A stretch of 64,000 nt of DNA from Chryseobacterium caseinilyticum (GCF_014837145.1 NZ_JACYFS010000001.1:868001-932000); one strand, 5' to 3'. Counted from the first letter of the stretch, positions 33,447 through 42,654 are shown. Program-made: numbers and translations. The notes: generated by a model not told the origin, from the sequence alone.

Positions 33447-34922
33447 TTAATTTAAATGCTGTTTCCATTTTTCATAAGCTTCAAGATACTGAGCTCTTTT
33501 TTCTGCCTGAGGCTCGATTACAGCTATTTTTTCGAGAGACGCAAATGCTTCTTTGGAGTCTTTGTAGAAACCAATTCCCATACCTGCAGCACGGGCAGCA
33601 CCTACAGCTCCGTCTGTGTCGTATAGTTCGATCACGGCATTGCTGATTCCGGCTAAAGATTTTCTGAAAATTGAACTTAAAAACATATTGGCATTTCCTG
33701 CACGGATCACGCTGATATCCATTCCCATGTTGCGCATGATGTTCATTCCGTATTCGTAGGAAAAAACAATTCCTTCCTGCGCTGCTCTCAAAATATCACC
33801 TTTAGAATGAATATTAAAGTTAATTCCATGGATTGAACAGTTGGATTCTCTGTTTTCCAGAACTCTTTCAGCTCCGTTACCGAATGGAATAATGCTTAAA
33901 CCTTTCGCACCTACCGGAGATAGTGATGCTAAATCGTTCATATCACCATAGGAAGAAAGTGATGTGGCAAAATTATTTTTCAGCCATGAATTTAAAATTC
34001 CGGTTCCGTTAATGCAAAGTAAAACGCCCAGTCTGATCTGTTCCGGCGTGTGATTGACGTGTGCAAAAGTATTTACTCTTGACAGATCATCATAATCCAA
34101 ATGATCCAACACTCCGTAAACCACGCCGGAAGTCCCTGCTGTCGAGGCAATTTCTCCCGGATTAAAAACATTGAGTGAAAGTGCATTATTTGGCTGATCT
34201 CCCGCCCTGTAAGAAATTGGAGTTCCTACCTTTAAACCTAATTCTTCTGCAGCGGCTGTCGAAACTGTCGACTGAATTCCGAAAGTAGGAATGATTTCAG
34301 GGAAAAAGCTTTCAGGAATTCCATAGTAATCAGTGACGTCTTTTGAAATGCAGTTGTTTTTGAAGTCCCAGAAAATTCCTTCAGACAAACCGTCAACCGT
34401 CATTCCGATTTCGCCGGAAAGTTTCATCGCGATGTAATCTCCCGGAAGCATTATTTTATCGATCTTTTCGAAAATCTCAGGTTCGTTTTCTTTTACCCAG
34501 GCTAACTTTGAAGCGGTGAAATTTCCGGGTGAATTAAGTAGATGAGATAAGCATTTTTCTTTGCCAATGGTCTCAAAAGCCTTTTCACCGTACGGAACTG
34601 CACGGCTGTCGCACCAAATGATAGAAGGTCTCAGAAGATTCTGATCTTTGTCCACCAAAATTAAACCGTGCATCTGCCAAGTGATTCCGATTCCCTTGAT
34701 ATCTTCCGCATTTACGCCGGATCTGTGCATTACGGCTTCATGAGCCAGTTTCAGATTCGTCCACCAGTCCTGGGGATTTTGTTCTGCCCAGCCGGGTTTT
34801 ACGGCAGTGATCAGCATTTCCTTCTTCGGAGAAAAATCTGACGCCACTACTTTTCCGCTGGATGCTTCGATGAGACAAACTTTTACGGATGAACTTCCTA
34901 TATCATATCCTAATAAATACAT
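33447..34922 (-). CDS. xylB: xylulokinase (FGGY family)
   Basis: 491 residues, typical size. The N-terminal ATPase motif is LLGYDIGSSSVKVCLIEA; later motifs include WAEQNPQDWW, GIGITWQMHGLILVD, STAGTSGVVYG and the C-terminal GAVGAARAAGMG. FGGY kinases phosphorylate D-xylulose to its 5-phosphate, the step that follows xylose isomerase. Genes for the isomerase are not in this window. It is 15 bases after a Nudix-type regulator and upstream of the GH3 enzyme. Confidence 0.88.
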   Translation of the reverse strand: MYLLGYDIGSSSVKVCLIEASSGKVVASDFSPKKEMLITAVKPGWAEQNPQDWWTNLKLAHEAVMHRSGVNAEDIKGIGITWQMHGLILVDKDQNLLRPSIIWCDSRAVPYGEKAFETIGKEKCLSHLLNSPGNFTASKLAWVKENEPEIFEKIDKIMLPGDYIAMKLSGEIGMTVDGLSEGIFWDFKNNCISKDVTDYYGIPESFFPEIIPTFGIQSTVSTAAAEELGLKVGTPISYRAGDQPNNALSLNVFNPGEIASTAGTSGVVYGVLDHLDYDDLSRVNTFAHVNHTPEQIRLGVLLCINGTGILNSWLKNNFATSLSSYGDMNDLASLSPVGAKGLSIIPFGNGAERVLENRESNCSIHGINFNIHSKGDILRAAQEGIVFSYEYGMNIMRNMGMDISVIRAGNANMFLSSIFRKSLAGISNAVIELYDTDGAVGAARAAGMGIGFYKDSKEAFASLEKIAVIEPQAEKRAQYLEAYEKWKQHLN

Positions 34923-34936
34923 ATCCGGTTGAAATT

Positions 34937-35659
34937 TTATTTGATGAGTTTAGTATTGTTTTTCTTATAAATCTTCTGGTCAAAACTGTAATATCTCGCT
35001 GCACGGTGAGACACGTTGGTTTCTATCTCATCCAGCTGAATAATATAATTGAATGAAGATATTTTTTTGTGAAAATTCTTGATGTCAATGTATTTTTCAC
35101 TGATGGCACTGTAAAGTTGATAGAGCTGTCTGATGGTAAATTTTTTAGGCAGAAGCTCAAAAATAATGGTAAAATCAGACTCAATCCATTTGCGAATCTC
35201 GATGAGGGATTCCTGAATGATCTGGTTGTGATCAAAAGGGAGATCAGGCACCTTGTCTACCGGAAACCAGTCTACTGTTTCATACTTACTGCTGTTGATT
35301 TTCCGGTCTATTTTGCAGAGGGAAAGATAGGCAACGGTAATAATTCTGTCAATGTGATGGTTGTATTCTTTGTCCATCCATTTCACATCCTTTTCGCTGG
35401 CTCTGCCGGGATCTGCGAAGCATTTGAACTGTTTTAAAACCATCTTTTTAATACCTGTCAGTTCTGTCAAAACCCTCTGTGCAGCGTCATCTACCCCTTC
35501 ATTGTTCATAATGAGACTTCCTGGGAGCTTTCTGTGCTGTTCGTTGGGAATATCTTCGAAATGCCTTTGTACTAAAAGGATATTGAGCCTGTTTTCGTTA
35601 TCAAAACCAAAGACAACGCAGTCTACCGAAACATAAGTATGTATAAAATTTGGAATCAT
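34937..35659 (-). CDS. Nudix-domain transcriptional regulator (NrtR/AraR-like)
   Basis: 240 residues from the ATG at 35659. The frame runs 23 codons further upstream, but a TATATTTG promoter box lies inside that part, which supports the shorter start. Residues ~10-150 are a Nudix fold whose catalytic box is degenerate (GSLIMNNEGVDDAAQRVLTELTG), so it is likely a ligand sensor. The C-terminus (KKFTIRQLYQLYSAI...) is the winged-helix DNA-binding part found in NrtR-type regulators. In Bacteroidota such proteins control pentose operons, which fits the xylulokinase gene 15 bases downstream. Confidence 0.85.
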   Translation of the reverse strand: MIPNFIHTYVSVDCVVFGFDNENRLNILLVQRHFEDIPNEQHRKLPGSLIMNNEGVDDAAQRVLTELTGIKKMVLKQFKCFADPGRASEKDVKWMDKEYNHHIDRIITVAYLSLCKIDRKINSSKYETVDWFPVDKVPDLPFDHNQIIQESLIEIRKWIESDFTIIFELLPKKFTIRQLYQLYSAISEKYIDIKNFHKKISSFNYIIQLDEIETNVSHRAARYYSFDQKIYKKNNTKLIK

Positions 35660-35687
35660 GGATGAAGTTAACAATTTCGTAATCTCA

Positions 35688-35695
35688 CAAATATA
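35688..35695 (-). promoter_or_regulatory. -7 promoter box of the Nudix/xylB/GH3 operon
   Basis: TATATTTG on the minus strand (TAnnTTTG), 28 bases before the chosen start of the Nudix regulator. It argues for the start at 35659. The rest of the 490-base gap up to 36149 is AT-rich and may hold operators, but no clear repeat was identified apart from the terminator at its right end. Confidence 0.55.
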
Positions 35696-36103
35696 AAAAT
35701 TCAGAGTCATTAAAAAAATTAAAATCAATTATGTATTGTTTATCAATAGGTTATATATCGCAAAACGATGATATTAATTGAATAAAAAATATGATAAGCT
35801 TCGTATAAAATTAATGATTAAAACAGATTTGAAAACATTCATTTACAATCGATTAAAACGAAATTCAGAAATAAATATCAAATTTCAATATAACATGATT
35901 TTATGATATTAAAAACAGATTTTTTTTGTGAAATAAGAAACAGTTTACTGTTTTGCAATCGGTTTTCAGGCTGATAATTATGATTTAACCCTAAAATAAA
36001 TCCCCAAAATTCAGGATGATGGAAAATTTAAGCTAAAAATCTGGAGTTAAATTTTAAGATTAAAGAGATCAAAACCGCAAAATCTTTTAGATTGGAAACA
36101 AAA

Positions 36104-36129
36104 AAAACTGTCTCAGCTGAGACAGTTTT
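36104..36129. terminator. perfect 26-bp palindromic terminator
   Basis: An exact inverted repeat with arms AAAACTGTCTCAG and its complement, no loop, flanked by A and T runs on the two sides. On the minus strand it sits 21 bases after the stop of the pseudouridine synthase gene and would end that transcript. Its symmetry allows function in both directions. Confidence 0.75.
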
Positions 36130-36149
36130 GATATTTAATTTCAATAAAA

Positions 36150-37292
36150 TTAAAGCATTTTAAGGTTGTTCACTTCCAGTTCCGTAAGAATTCTCCAGTG
36201 TCCTCTTTTGATGTTTTTCTTGGTTAAACCGGCAAACATTACACGGTCTAAGGCCTCCACTTCATATCCTAATCTCTGGAAAATCCTTCTGATGACACGG
36301 TTCCAGCCAATGTGAATCTCAATTCCTACTTCATTTCTTGGTTTACCTTCGATAAATGAAATCTGATCAACCTCTGCAATTCCTTCGTCCAAACGGATAC
36401 CCTCTGCGATAAGCTTCAAATCTTCATTAGTAAGCTTTTTATCCAATGTGACATGATAAATTTTCTTGGCATCAAATGAAGGATGTGTCAGTTTTTTCGT
36501 CATGTGACCGTCGTTGGTCAAAAGAATAACTCCGGTTGTAGAACGGTCTAATCTTCCGACAGGGAAAACTCTGTAAGGCGAAGCGTTTGCCACCAAATCC
36601 ATCACCGTTTTTCTTGCTTTGTCGTCTTTTGTAGTAGAAATATATCCTTTTGGCTTATTCAAAAGCACATAAACCGGTTTCTCAGGAGTGATGTTCTGTC
36701 CGTCGAAAACAACTTTATCAACCTTTTGAACCTGGTAACCCATTTCTGTAACCACTTTACCGTTTACTTCCACCAGGCCCTGAGTAATAAGCTCATCGGC
36801 CTCCCTTCTGCTGCAGATTCCTGAATTGGCGATAAATTTATTGAGACGGATAGTATCTTTATGAATATCTTTATCAATCTTGCTCAGTCTTCTTTTCTGA
36901 ACAAATGATTTATTTTTATCCTCATTGCCTTCAGCTCCGGGTCTTCTTCCGTATTTCAGGCTTCCTCTCTCGTATTTATCTCTGGCGTCAAAACTTTTAG
37001 GTCTGCTGCCACCTCTTCCCGGTGCAGCTTTTTTGAAAGGTTTTTTATCTTCACCTGGATTGGTAATAAAATCTTTCTGTTCCGTTTTTCCGAATTTCTT
37101 ATCCATTCTGTCCTGGTAGCTTGTACCTGAACTTTTTCTGGAATCAGAATTTCTTTCACCTGCTTTAGGGAAAGATTTTTTGAAAGGTTCTGATCCTGGA
37201 TTTCCTGATCTTGAAGCACGAGGACTGTCTGAATTTCTTGTTGAAGATCTAGGTTTTTTAGGTCTCCCCGAATTATTGTTGTCTCTGCTCAT
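36150..37292 (-). CDS. 23S rRNA pseudouridine synthase, RluB/RsuA type, with long basic N-terminus
   Basis: 380 residues. About 140 N-terminal residues are disordered and rich in Lys, Arg, Gly and Ser. They are followed by an S4 RNA-binding domain (IRLNKFIANSGICSRREADELI) and the synthase core with YVLLNKPKGYIST and the catalytic Asp in FPVGRLDRSTTGVILLTNDG. The ending VIRRIFQRLGYEVEALDRVMFAGL is typical of the RsuA/RluB branch. It converts a uridine in rRNA to pseudouridine. It shares the 37293-37393 gap with the divergent aroB gene. Confidence 0.9.
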   Translation of the reverse strand: MSRDNNNSGRPKKPRSSTRNSDSPRASRSGNPGSEPFKKSFPKAGERNSDSRKSSGTSYQDRMDKKFGKTEQKDFITNPGEDKKPFKKAAPGRGGSRPKSFDARDKYERGSLKYGRRPGAEGNEDKNKSFVQKRRLSKIDKDIHKDTIRLNKFIANSGICSRREADELITQGLVEVNGKVVTEMGYQVQKVDKVVFDGQNITPEKPVYVLLNKPKGYISTTKDDKARKTVMDLVANASPYRVFPVGRLDRSTTGVILLTNDGHMTKKLTHPSFDAKKIYHVTLDKKLTNEDLKLIAEGIRLDEGIAEVDQISFIEGKPRNEVGIEIHIGWNRVIRRIFQRLGYEVEALDRVMFAGLTKKNIKRGHWRILTELEVNNLKML

Positions 37293-37306
37293 TCTAAATA
37301 TTTTTG

Positions 37307-37355
37307 CAAAGATAGTAATTTAGTTACGAGTTAAAAATTAAGAATCATAACTTTG
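37307..37355. promoter_or_regulatory. divergent promoter region between the pseudouridine synthase and aroB
   Basis: On the minus strand TATCTTTG (37307-37314) serves the synthase, 15 bases before its start. On the plus strand TAACTTTG (37348-37355) serves aroB, 38 bases before its start. Both match TAnnTTTG. The two transcripts thus start within about 55 bases of each other. Confidence 0.6.
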
Positions 37356-37393
37356 TAGATTAGTACAGCTATTAATTATCAAAAAATCATACG

Positions 37394-38440
37394 ATGATTA
37401 CTTTATTAGATGAAAATTTCCGGCAAATCAATCAATATTTAAGCGATAAATCATTCAGCAAAATCTTTATTCTGGTGGATGAGAATACACACGAATATTG
37501 TCTCCCTTTATTTTTAGGAAATTTAGAAACTGAAATATCTTTTGAAATCCTCGAAATTGAGGCAGGCGAGGAAATGAAAAATATTCAGACTGCCAATCAG
37601 CTCTGGGAAATTCTTACAGAGATGAAGGCCGACAGAAAAGCACTTATCATCAATCTCGGCGGTGGAGTGATTACAGATTTGGGCGGTTTTGTAGCTTCTA
37701 CCTATAAAAGAGGAATTCAGTTTATCAACATACCAACGACCTTACTTGCCATGTGCGACGCTTCTATAGGTGGAAAAACGGGAATTGATCTGATGCATTA
37801 TAAAAATATGGTGGGAACATTTTCTTTCCCGGAGCAGATTTATGTCTATCCTAAATTCTTAGAAACGCTTCCGGCAAAAGAACTGAAAAGTGGTTTTGCA
37901 GAAATGCTGAAACACGGTTTGATCGCCGATAAAAAGCACTGGGAGGATTTAATTCAGCTCCATGAAGTGGATGCATTGGGAATAGAACCTTTTATTCAAC
38001 AGTCCATGGAGATCAAACAGGAAGTGGTGAAGGCTGATTTTCATGAGAAAAATGTGAGAAAAACTTTGAACTTCGGTCATACCATTGGTCATGCCATTGA
38101 GAGTTTATGTCTCCATAGCGAAAATCCTATTCTTCATGGTGAAGCTGTCGCGCTGGGAATGATCTGTGAAAGCCATCTCTCCTATCTTGAAGATTTGATA
38201 TCAAAAGAAGAGTCAGAAGTAATTATTGAAAATATTCAGAAGCATTTCTGCTTTATAGATTTAAATAACTTTAAAGAAGAAGATATTTTTAATCTTTTAC
38301 TGAACGACAAAAAGAATGCTGATGCCAAAATCAATTTTTCTCTGCTATCAGGAATTGGTTCATGTGTGTTTGATCATGAATGCAGTACTGAAAATATTCA
38401 AAAATCAATCAATTTTTACAAAAAACTGAGCGGATTTTAA
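37394..38440 (+). CDS. aroB: 3-dehydroquinate synthase
   Basis: 348 residues, usual length. NAD-binding and active-site motifs: IINLGGGVITDLGGFVASTYKRG, FINIPTTLLAMCDASIGGKTGID, and the zinc/phosphate ligands in GFAEMLKHGLI, KTLNFGHTIGHAIE and HGEAVALGM. It makes 3-dehydroquinate from DAHP, the second step of the shikimate pathway, using NAD and a divalent metal. It stands alone and is followed by a hairpin at 38541. Confidence 0.95.
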   Translation: MITLLDENFRQINQYLSDKSFSKIFILVDENTHEYCLPLFLGNLETEISFEILEIEAGEEMKNIQTANQLWEILTEMKADRKALIINLGGGVITDLGGFVASTYKRGIQFINIPTTLLAMCDASIGGKTGIDLMHYKNMVGTFSFPEQIYVYPKFLETLPAKELKSGFAEMLKHGLIADKKHWEDLIQLHEVDALGIEPFIQQSMEIKQEVVKADFHEKNVRKTLNFGHTIGHAIESLCLHSENPILHGEAVALGMICESHLSYLEDLISKEESEVIIENIQKHFCFIDLNNFKEEDIFNLLLNDKKNADAKINFSLLSGIGSCVFDHECSTENIQKSINFYKKLSGF

Positions 38441-38540
38441 CCTTGATTTAAAGTTTAAATATGATTTAAGTCATAAACTATTATTCGAAGCATATCAATT
38501 TGTATTTACTTAAATAATTGATTTAAAGATAATTATATAA

Positions 38541-38576
38541 ATAGTCATTCGCGAAAGTGAGTGGCTATTTTATTTT
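38541..38576 (+). terminator. terminator after aroB
   Basis: An imperfect hairpin (TAGTCATTC against GAGTGGCTA, with G-U pairs) is followed by TTTTATTTT. It lies about 100 bases past the aroB stop and ahead of the outer-membrane protein gene. Confidence 0.5.
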
Positions 38577-38691
38577 GAGCCAGAAAAAAAATAATTGTTG
38601 GCAAAGTATTTGAAAGAATCCACACGTCTTGTTAAAAAAGACAACACAATTTAGAAACAGAAATTAGTAAAATATTTAAAAATTTAAAATT

Positions 38692-39342
38692 ATGAAAAAG
38701 TTAATTTTAGGAATTGCAGTTTTGTCAACAACATTGGCATTTGCACAGACTACACCAACACCATCTTCATCAATGAGTTCAGGACCAAGATTTGGTATTA
38801 AGGCTGGTATGAACGTATCTTCACTTACCGATGACGGTGGTTTGGAAGATCAAGGTTCAAAAATTGGTTTTAACGCTGGTGTTTTTGCGAATATCCCGGT
38901 AGCAGAATCTTTCAGTATTCAGCCGGAGGTAATATACACTCAGTATGGTGATAAATATGACTACAGAGCTCCACTTTCAAATGACAGAATATCTTACGCA
39001 AGACATTTAGACTATGTTGCAGTACCATTGATGTTCCAATATAATTTCATTCCTAATCTTTATATTGAAGCAGGTCCTGAATTCGGATTTTTAGTAAGTG
39101 CAAAAAATAAATTGAAAAATGAATCTGATAACGATCCATTGGCAACAAGTGAAGATTACAAAGATCAATTGAAAACATTTAACTTAGGAATCGGTCTTGG
39201 CGCTGGATACTATTTTACAGATAATCTTGGTATTACTGCTAGATATACTGCAGGTGTAACTGATATTGCTCAGGACAGACCAAGTGGAGATGATGCCATC
39301 AGAAATAATAACTTTGCTGTAGGTTTAGCATTTAAATTCTAA
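38692..39342 (+). CDS. outer-membrane beta-barrel protein (porin-family)
   Basis: 216 residues with a signal peptide (MKKLILGIAVLSTTLAFAQ). The mature part has the short alternating strands of the OMP_b-brl_2 / PorT-like family: FGIKAGMNVSSL, GFNAGVFANIPVAESFSIQPEVIYTQYG (in pieces), YVAVPLMFQYNFIPNLYIEAGPEFGFLVS, and a C-terminal aromatic FAVGLAFKF. It is an 8-strand-like barrel in the outer membrane. A paralogue lies 205 bases downstream. Confidence 0.87.
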   Translation: MKKLILGIAVLSTTLAFAQTTPTPSSSMSSGPRFGIKAGMNVSSLTDDGGLEDQGSKIGFNAGVFANIPVAESFSIQPEVIYTQYGDKYDYRAPLSNDRISYARHLDYVAVPLMFQYNFIPNLYIEAGPEFGFLVSAKNKLKNESDNDPLATSEDYKDQLKTFNLGIGLGAGYYFTDNLGITARYTAGVTDIAQDRPSGDDAIRNNNFAVGLAFKF

Positions 39343-39382
39343 TACGCAACCACTTATTTTAAACAAATTTTAATTCAATAGC

Positions 39383-39426
39383 AAGAGGTTGGGTTTTTGT
39401 ATAAGAAATCCAACCTCTTATTTTTT
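39383..39426 (+). terminator. terminator after the first barrel gene
   Basis: A 10-base perfect stem (AAGAGGTTGG / CCAACCTCTT) with a 17-base loop is followed by ATTTTTT. It lies 40 bases after the stop, so the two paralogous barrel genes are probably transcribed separately. Confidence 0.75.
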
Positions 39427-39547
39427 GGCATGTTCCGGTGATTTAAAAGTTAAGATCGCCACAATAAATTCATGCCTCACACCAATCAAAAATTAATTGT
39501 TCAGCATTAAATTTAAAGCTGAAAAAAAATATTCAATATAGAAGATT

Positions 39548-40264
39548 ATGAAGAAGTTATTTTTAGGATTAGCAGTTACAGCAGGCTCATTAGCATTTGC
39601 ACAGGAAACGGAAAAAGTTTCTGTAGAGCAGATCAACGTCAAAGAACCAGTGAGATTCGGTATAAAAGGAGCTGCTACCACCAACCAGTTCAGCGAACAG
39701 AAAGCAAGTATTAATAATCAAAAATTAGGATTTTTAGCGGGTGCTTTTGTTAATATTCCTTTATCAAGAAAATTTGCATTACAACCCGAGGTTTTATACA
39801 GTCAGATGGGTGCAAAAAGCGTTATTTCTGATACAGAAGTTACTGCAGGAACAAGCACAATCAGGACTAAAAGAGATTTTACTACTTCACTGAACTACAT
39901 TTCAGTGCCGTTAATGCTTCAGATGAAACCGGCAGACAATTTTTATATTGAAGCAGGTCCGGAATTCAGTTACTTTTTGGATGGTAAAAACAAAGGCGAG
40001 CAGACTATTGCAACTACTACCGCAGGAAATACAGTAACACAGACACAGTCGGCATCTGAATCTATCAGCAAAGATGATATCAAAAAATTCAATGTTGGGA
40101 TGGGTCTTGGTCTTGGATATTATTTCACACCAAATCTAGGTATCAATGCACGCTATGTAAGCAGTTTTACCAATATTGCCAACAACTCAGACGTAGCAAA
40201 CGATGATCAGAAAAACATCAATAAAAACAGAGGATTTCAGTTAGGTCTGAACTATAAGTTTTAA
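39548..40264 (+). CDS. outer-membrane beta-barrel protein (paralogue)
   Basis: 238 residues with a signal peptide (MKKLFLGLAVTAGSLAFAQ). It shares strand sequences with the preceding gene: VRFGIKGA, KLGFLAGAFVNIPLSRKFALQPEVLYSQMG (in pieces), FYIEAGPEFSYFL, GMGLGLGYYFTPNLGINARYVSSFTNI, and the ending FQLGLNYKF. A tandem duplication is the simplest origin. Function in outer-membrane structure or small-molecule passage is inferred from the family only. Confidence 0.87.
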   Translation: MKKLFLGLAVTAGSLAFAQETEKVSVEQINVKEPVRFGIKGAATTNQFSEQKASINNQKLGFLAGAFVNIPLSRKFALQPEVLYSQMGAKSVISDTEVTAGTSTIRTKRDFTTSLNYISVPLMLQMKPADNFYIEAGPEFSYFLDGKNKGEQTIATTTAGNTVTQTQSASESISKDDIKKFNVGMGLGLGYYFTPNLGINARYVSSFTNIANNSDVANDDQKNINKNRGFQLGLNYKF

Positions 40265-40291
40265 TAATAAAAAATCTTAGTTTCAAGAAAA

Positions 40292-40328
40292 AAAAAGGTC
40301 AAGTTTCGTAATGAAATCTGACCTTTTT
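40292..40328. terminator. bidirectional terminator between the barrel gene and purF
   Basis: A 10-base perfect stem (AAAAAGGTCA / TGACCTTTTT) with an inner GTTTC/GAAAT extension has A and T runs on the two sides. It lies between convergent genes and can end both transcripts. Confidence 0.8.
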
Positions 40329-40346
40329 ATTTATTTTAAAATAAAT

Positions 40347-41846
40347 TTAGCTGAATAATTCTATCTCCTCTCCCTTCGCAACAGGATATTCTTCTGTAAA
40401 ACATCCGAAGCAGTGATTGGACGAACCTAAAATTACCTTTAAATTTTCAGTGCTCAAGAATTCAAGAGAATCTACACCAAGATAATCTCTCAACTGCTCT
40501 GTTGACATATTTGCAGAAATCAAATCGTCTTTTGACGGTGTATCAATTCCTAAATAACAAGGTGCGATAATCGGCGGAGAAACACTTCTGAAGTGAATTT
40601 CCTTTACACCTGCTTCTTTTAAAATTTTAACCAAACGTTTAGAAGTAGTTCCACGAACGATGGAATCATCAATGATCACTACTCTTTTCCCTTTGATTTC
40701 AGAAATAATAGGGTTCAGTTTCAGGTTGACAATTCTTTCTCTCATTTCCTGAGTAGGAACGATAAAACTTCTGCCAATGTATCTGTTTTTGATCAAAACC
40801 GGACGGAAAGGGATTCCCGAAGCTTTCGAAAAACCAATCGCAGCCGGAACTCCGGAATCCGGAACGCCTATTACAATATCAGCTTCTACAGGCGCCTGCT
40901 CCCAAATTTTCTCGCCAGATTTTTCTCTGATTTCGTAAACGTTGATATTCTCCAGAGAAGAATCGGGTCTTGCAAAATAAATATATTCAAATGAACAGAT
41001 TCTCTGTTTTCCTTTGGCTTCATCAGCCATATAAGAATGAAGTTTTCCTGGTTCATTTTCGCTGGTGTAAACAATTTCTCCAGGCAAAATATCACGTACA
41101 TACTGAGCTCCCACAGCATCCAAAGCCACAGATTCGGAAGCCACAACGTAAGAATTTTCGCTGGTTGCTCCCAAAACCAAAGGTCTGATCCCATTGAAAT
41201 CTCTGAAAGCGAAAAATTTATTTCTCGTCATTCCTACAACTGAATATGCTCCTTCAATTTTCTCCATCGTTGCCTTGATTGCTCCTCGAAGACCAAGATC
41301 AAGATTTTTCTGGATCAATCTTAAAATAACCTCAGAATCTGAAGTAGCTCTGAAGACAACGCCCTCAGCTTCCAGTTCCGTTTTCAGCTCTCTCGCATTG
41401 GTTAAATTACCGTTGTGAGCGATAGAAAGTATAATCTGGTCATATTCGTTTTTCGCAAAAAATGGCTGAAAATTATATTTCTTTTTGTCTCCTGCAGTCG
41501 TGTATCTTGTGTGACCGATTGCAGAATTTCCCATAAAAGTCTCAGGTTCCTGAATTTCTTTATAAACATCCAGAACCAAACCTTCATCTTTCATATTAGT
41601 AATTTTTCCATCTTTAAGAACAGAAATACCACAGGCTTCCTGACCTCTGTGCTGAAGCGCAAAAAGCCCGAACTGTGAAAGAGAAAATGTGTCGAGATCG
41701 TTATCAGAATACATTCCGAAGATACCGCACTCCTCATTTGGAGCATCCAGTCTTTCTTCTTCCTGCGTTCTGAAGAGATTTCTTCCGTAGGTTTGAGTCT
41801 CAAACTGTTTTAAATATTCACTTTTATGAATGTCTAAACTTTTCAT
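40347..41846 (-). CDS. purF: amidophosphoribosyltransferase
   Basis: 499 residues. A propeptide of about 39 residues precedes Cys 40, the N-terminal nucleophile of the glutaminase domain (NEECGIFGMYSD). Other motifs: LFALQHRGQEACGI, GHTRYTTAGDK, and the PRPP-binding VVIIDDSIVRGTTSKRLV in the transferase domain. SSNHCFGCFTEEYP at the C-terminus holds cysteines that could ligate an iron-sulfur cluster. The enzyme makes phosphoribosylamine, the first step of purine synthesis. purC lies 85 bases upstream on the same strand. Confidence 0.95.
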   Translation of the reverse strand: MKSLDIHKSEYLKQFETQTYGRNLFRTQEEERLDAPNEECGIFGMYSDNDLDTFSLSQFGLFALQHRGQEACGISVLKDGKITNMKDEGLVLDVYKEIQEPETFMGNSAIGHTRYTTAGDKKKYNFQPFFAKNEYDQIILSIAHNGNLTNARELKTELEAEGVVFRATSDSEVILRLIQKNLDLGLRGAIKATMEKIEGAYSVVGMTRNKFFAFRDFNGIRPLVLGATSENSYVVASESVALDAVGAQYVRDILPGEIVYTSENEPGKLHSYMADEAKGKQRICSFEYIYFARPDSSLENINVYEIREKSGEKIWEQAPVEADIVIGVPDSGVPAAIGFSKASGIPFRPVLIKNRYIGRSFIVPTQEMRERIVNLKLNPIISEIKGKRVVIIDDSIVRGTTSKRLVKILKEAGVKEIHFRSVSPPIIAPCYLGIDTPSKDDLISANMSTEQLRDYLGVDSLEFLSTENLKVILGSSNHCFGCFTEEYPVAKGEEIELFS

Positions 41847-41860
41847 TTCTATTTTTCTAA

Positions 41861-41927
41861 ATTTGTTGGATGTCAGATGTCGGGTGTTGGGTGAAAATCA
41901 TCACACATCCAACATCCAGCACCCCTC
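41861..41927. repeat. imperfect inverted repeat built from GGATGT-like units between purC and purF
   Basis: The left arm repeats TTGGATGTCAGATGTCGGGTG-type units and the right arm reads CACACATCCAACATCC; the two pair imperfectly around AAAATCAT. It fills most of the 85-base gap. Similar GGATGT/TTGGATG repeats are known anecdotally in flavobacterial intergenic regions. It may be an attenuator-like hairpin or just a repeat relic. Confidence 0.5.
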
Positions 41928-41931
41928 ATAG

Positions 41932-42654
41932 TTACTTGTTAAGTACAGTTTTCAGTCTGTTGTAGATCTCCACGTAAGCTTCAGTTACCTCACCAAGATC
42001 TCTTCTGAATCTGTCTTTATCCAGTTTCTTCATCGTGTCTTTATCCCAAAGTCTGCAGGTATCAGGAGAAATTTCGTCAGCAAGAATAATTTCGCCGGTT
42101 GAAGTTTTACCCAATTCGATTTTGAAATCAACTAAAATGATATTCATTTTGTCAAAAAGATCGATCAGAATTTCGTTGATGTCTGAAGTTAATTCATACA
42201 TTTCGTCAAGCTCTTCATATGTAGCTGCACCTAAGAAAACTGCGTGGTGATCGTTAATAAGCGGATCTCCCAATTCGTCTTTTTTGTAGCAGATATCGAA
42301 GATGGTTACCGGAGATTTAATTCCTTCTTCCACACCTAATCTCTGTGCCATGCTTCCTGCTGAATAGTTTCTTACCACCATTTCCAAAGGAATAATTGAT
42401 ACTTTTTTTACCAGCTGCTCTCTTTCGTCTATCTGTTTGATGAAATGAGTTTTGATTCCTTTTTCATTTAAATATTCAAAAATAAGCGTAGTGATAGCGT
42501 TGTTCATTTCGCCTTTCAAATCTACAGATCCTCTTTTTTGAGCATTAAATGCTGTTGCATCGTCTTTGAAACGTACTACAACTTCTTCAGGATTATCGGT
42601 AGCAAATACTTGTTTTGCTTTCCCTTCATACAACATTTCTAGCTTTTGACTCAT
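41932..42654 (-). CDS. purC: SAICAR synthase
   Basis: 240 residues, typical for the bacterial enzyme. Motifs: [31 protein letters not shown] (in pieces), [25 protein letters not shown] and [14 protein letters not shown]. It joins aspartate to CAIR in step 8 of purine synthesis, using ATP. It stands just upstream of purF on the same strand, and 72 bases downstream of the DUF3307 gene. A short gap without a clear TAnnTTTG box precedes it. Confidence 0.95.
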   Translation of the reverse strand: MSQKLEMLYEGKAKQVFATDNPEEVVVRFKDDATAFNAQKRGSVDLKGEMNNAITTLIFEYLNEKGIKTHFIKQIDEREQLVKKVSIIPLEMVVRNYSAGSMAQRLGVEEGIKSPVTIFDICYKKDELGDPLINDHHAVFLGAATYEELDEMYELTSDINEILIDLFDKMNIILVDFKIELGKTSTGEIILADEISPDTCRLWDKDTMKKLDKDRFRRDLGEVTEAYVEIYNRLKTVLNK

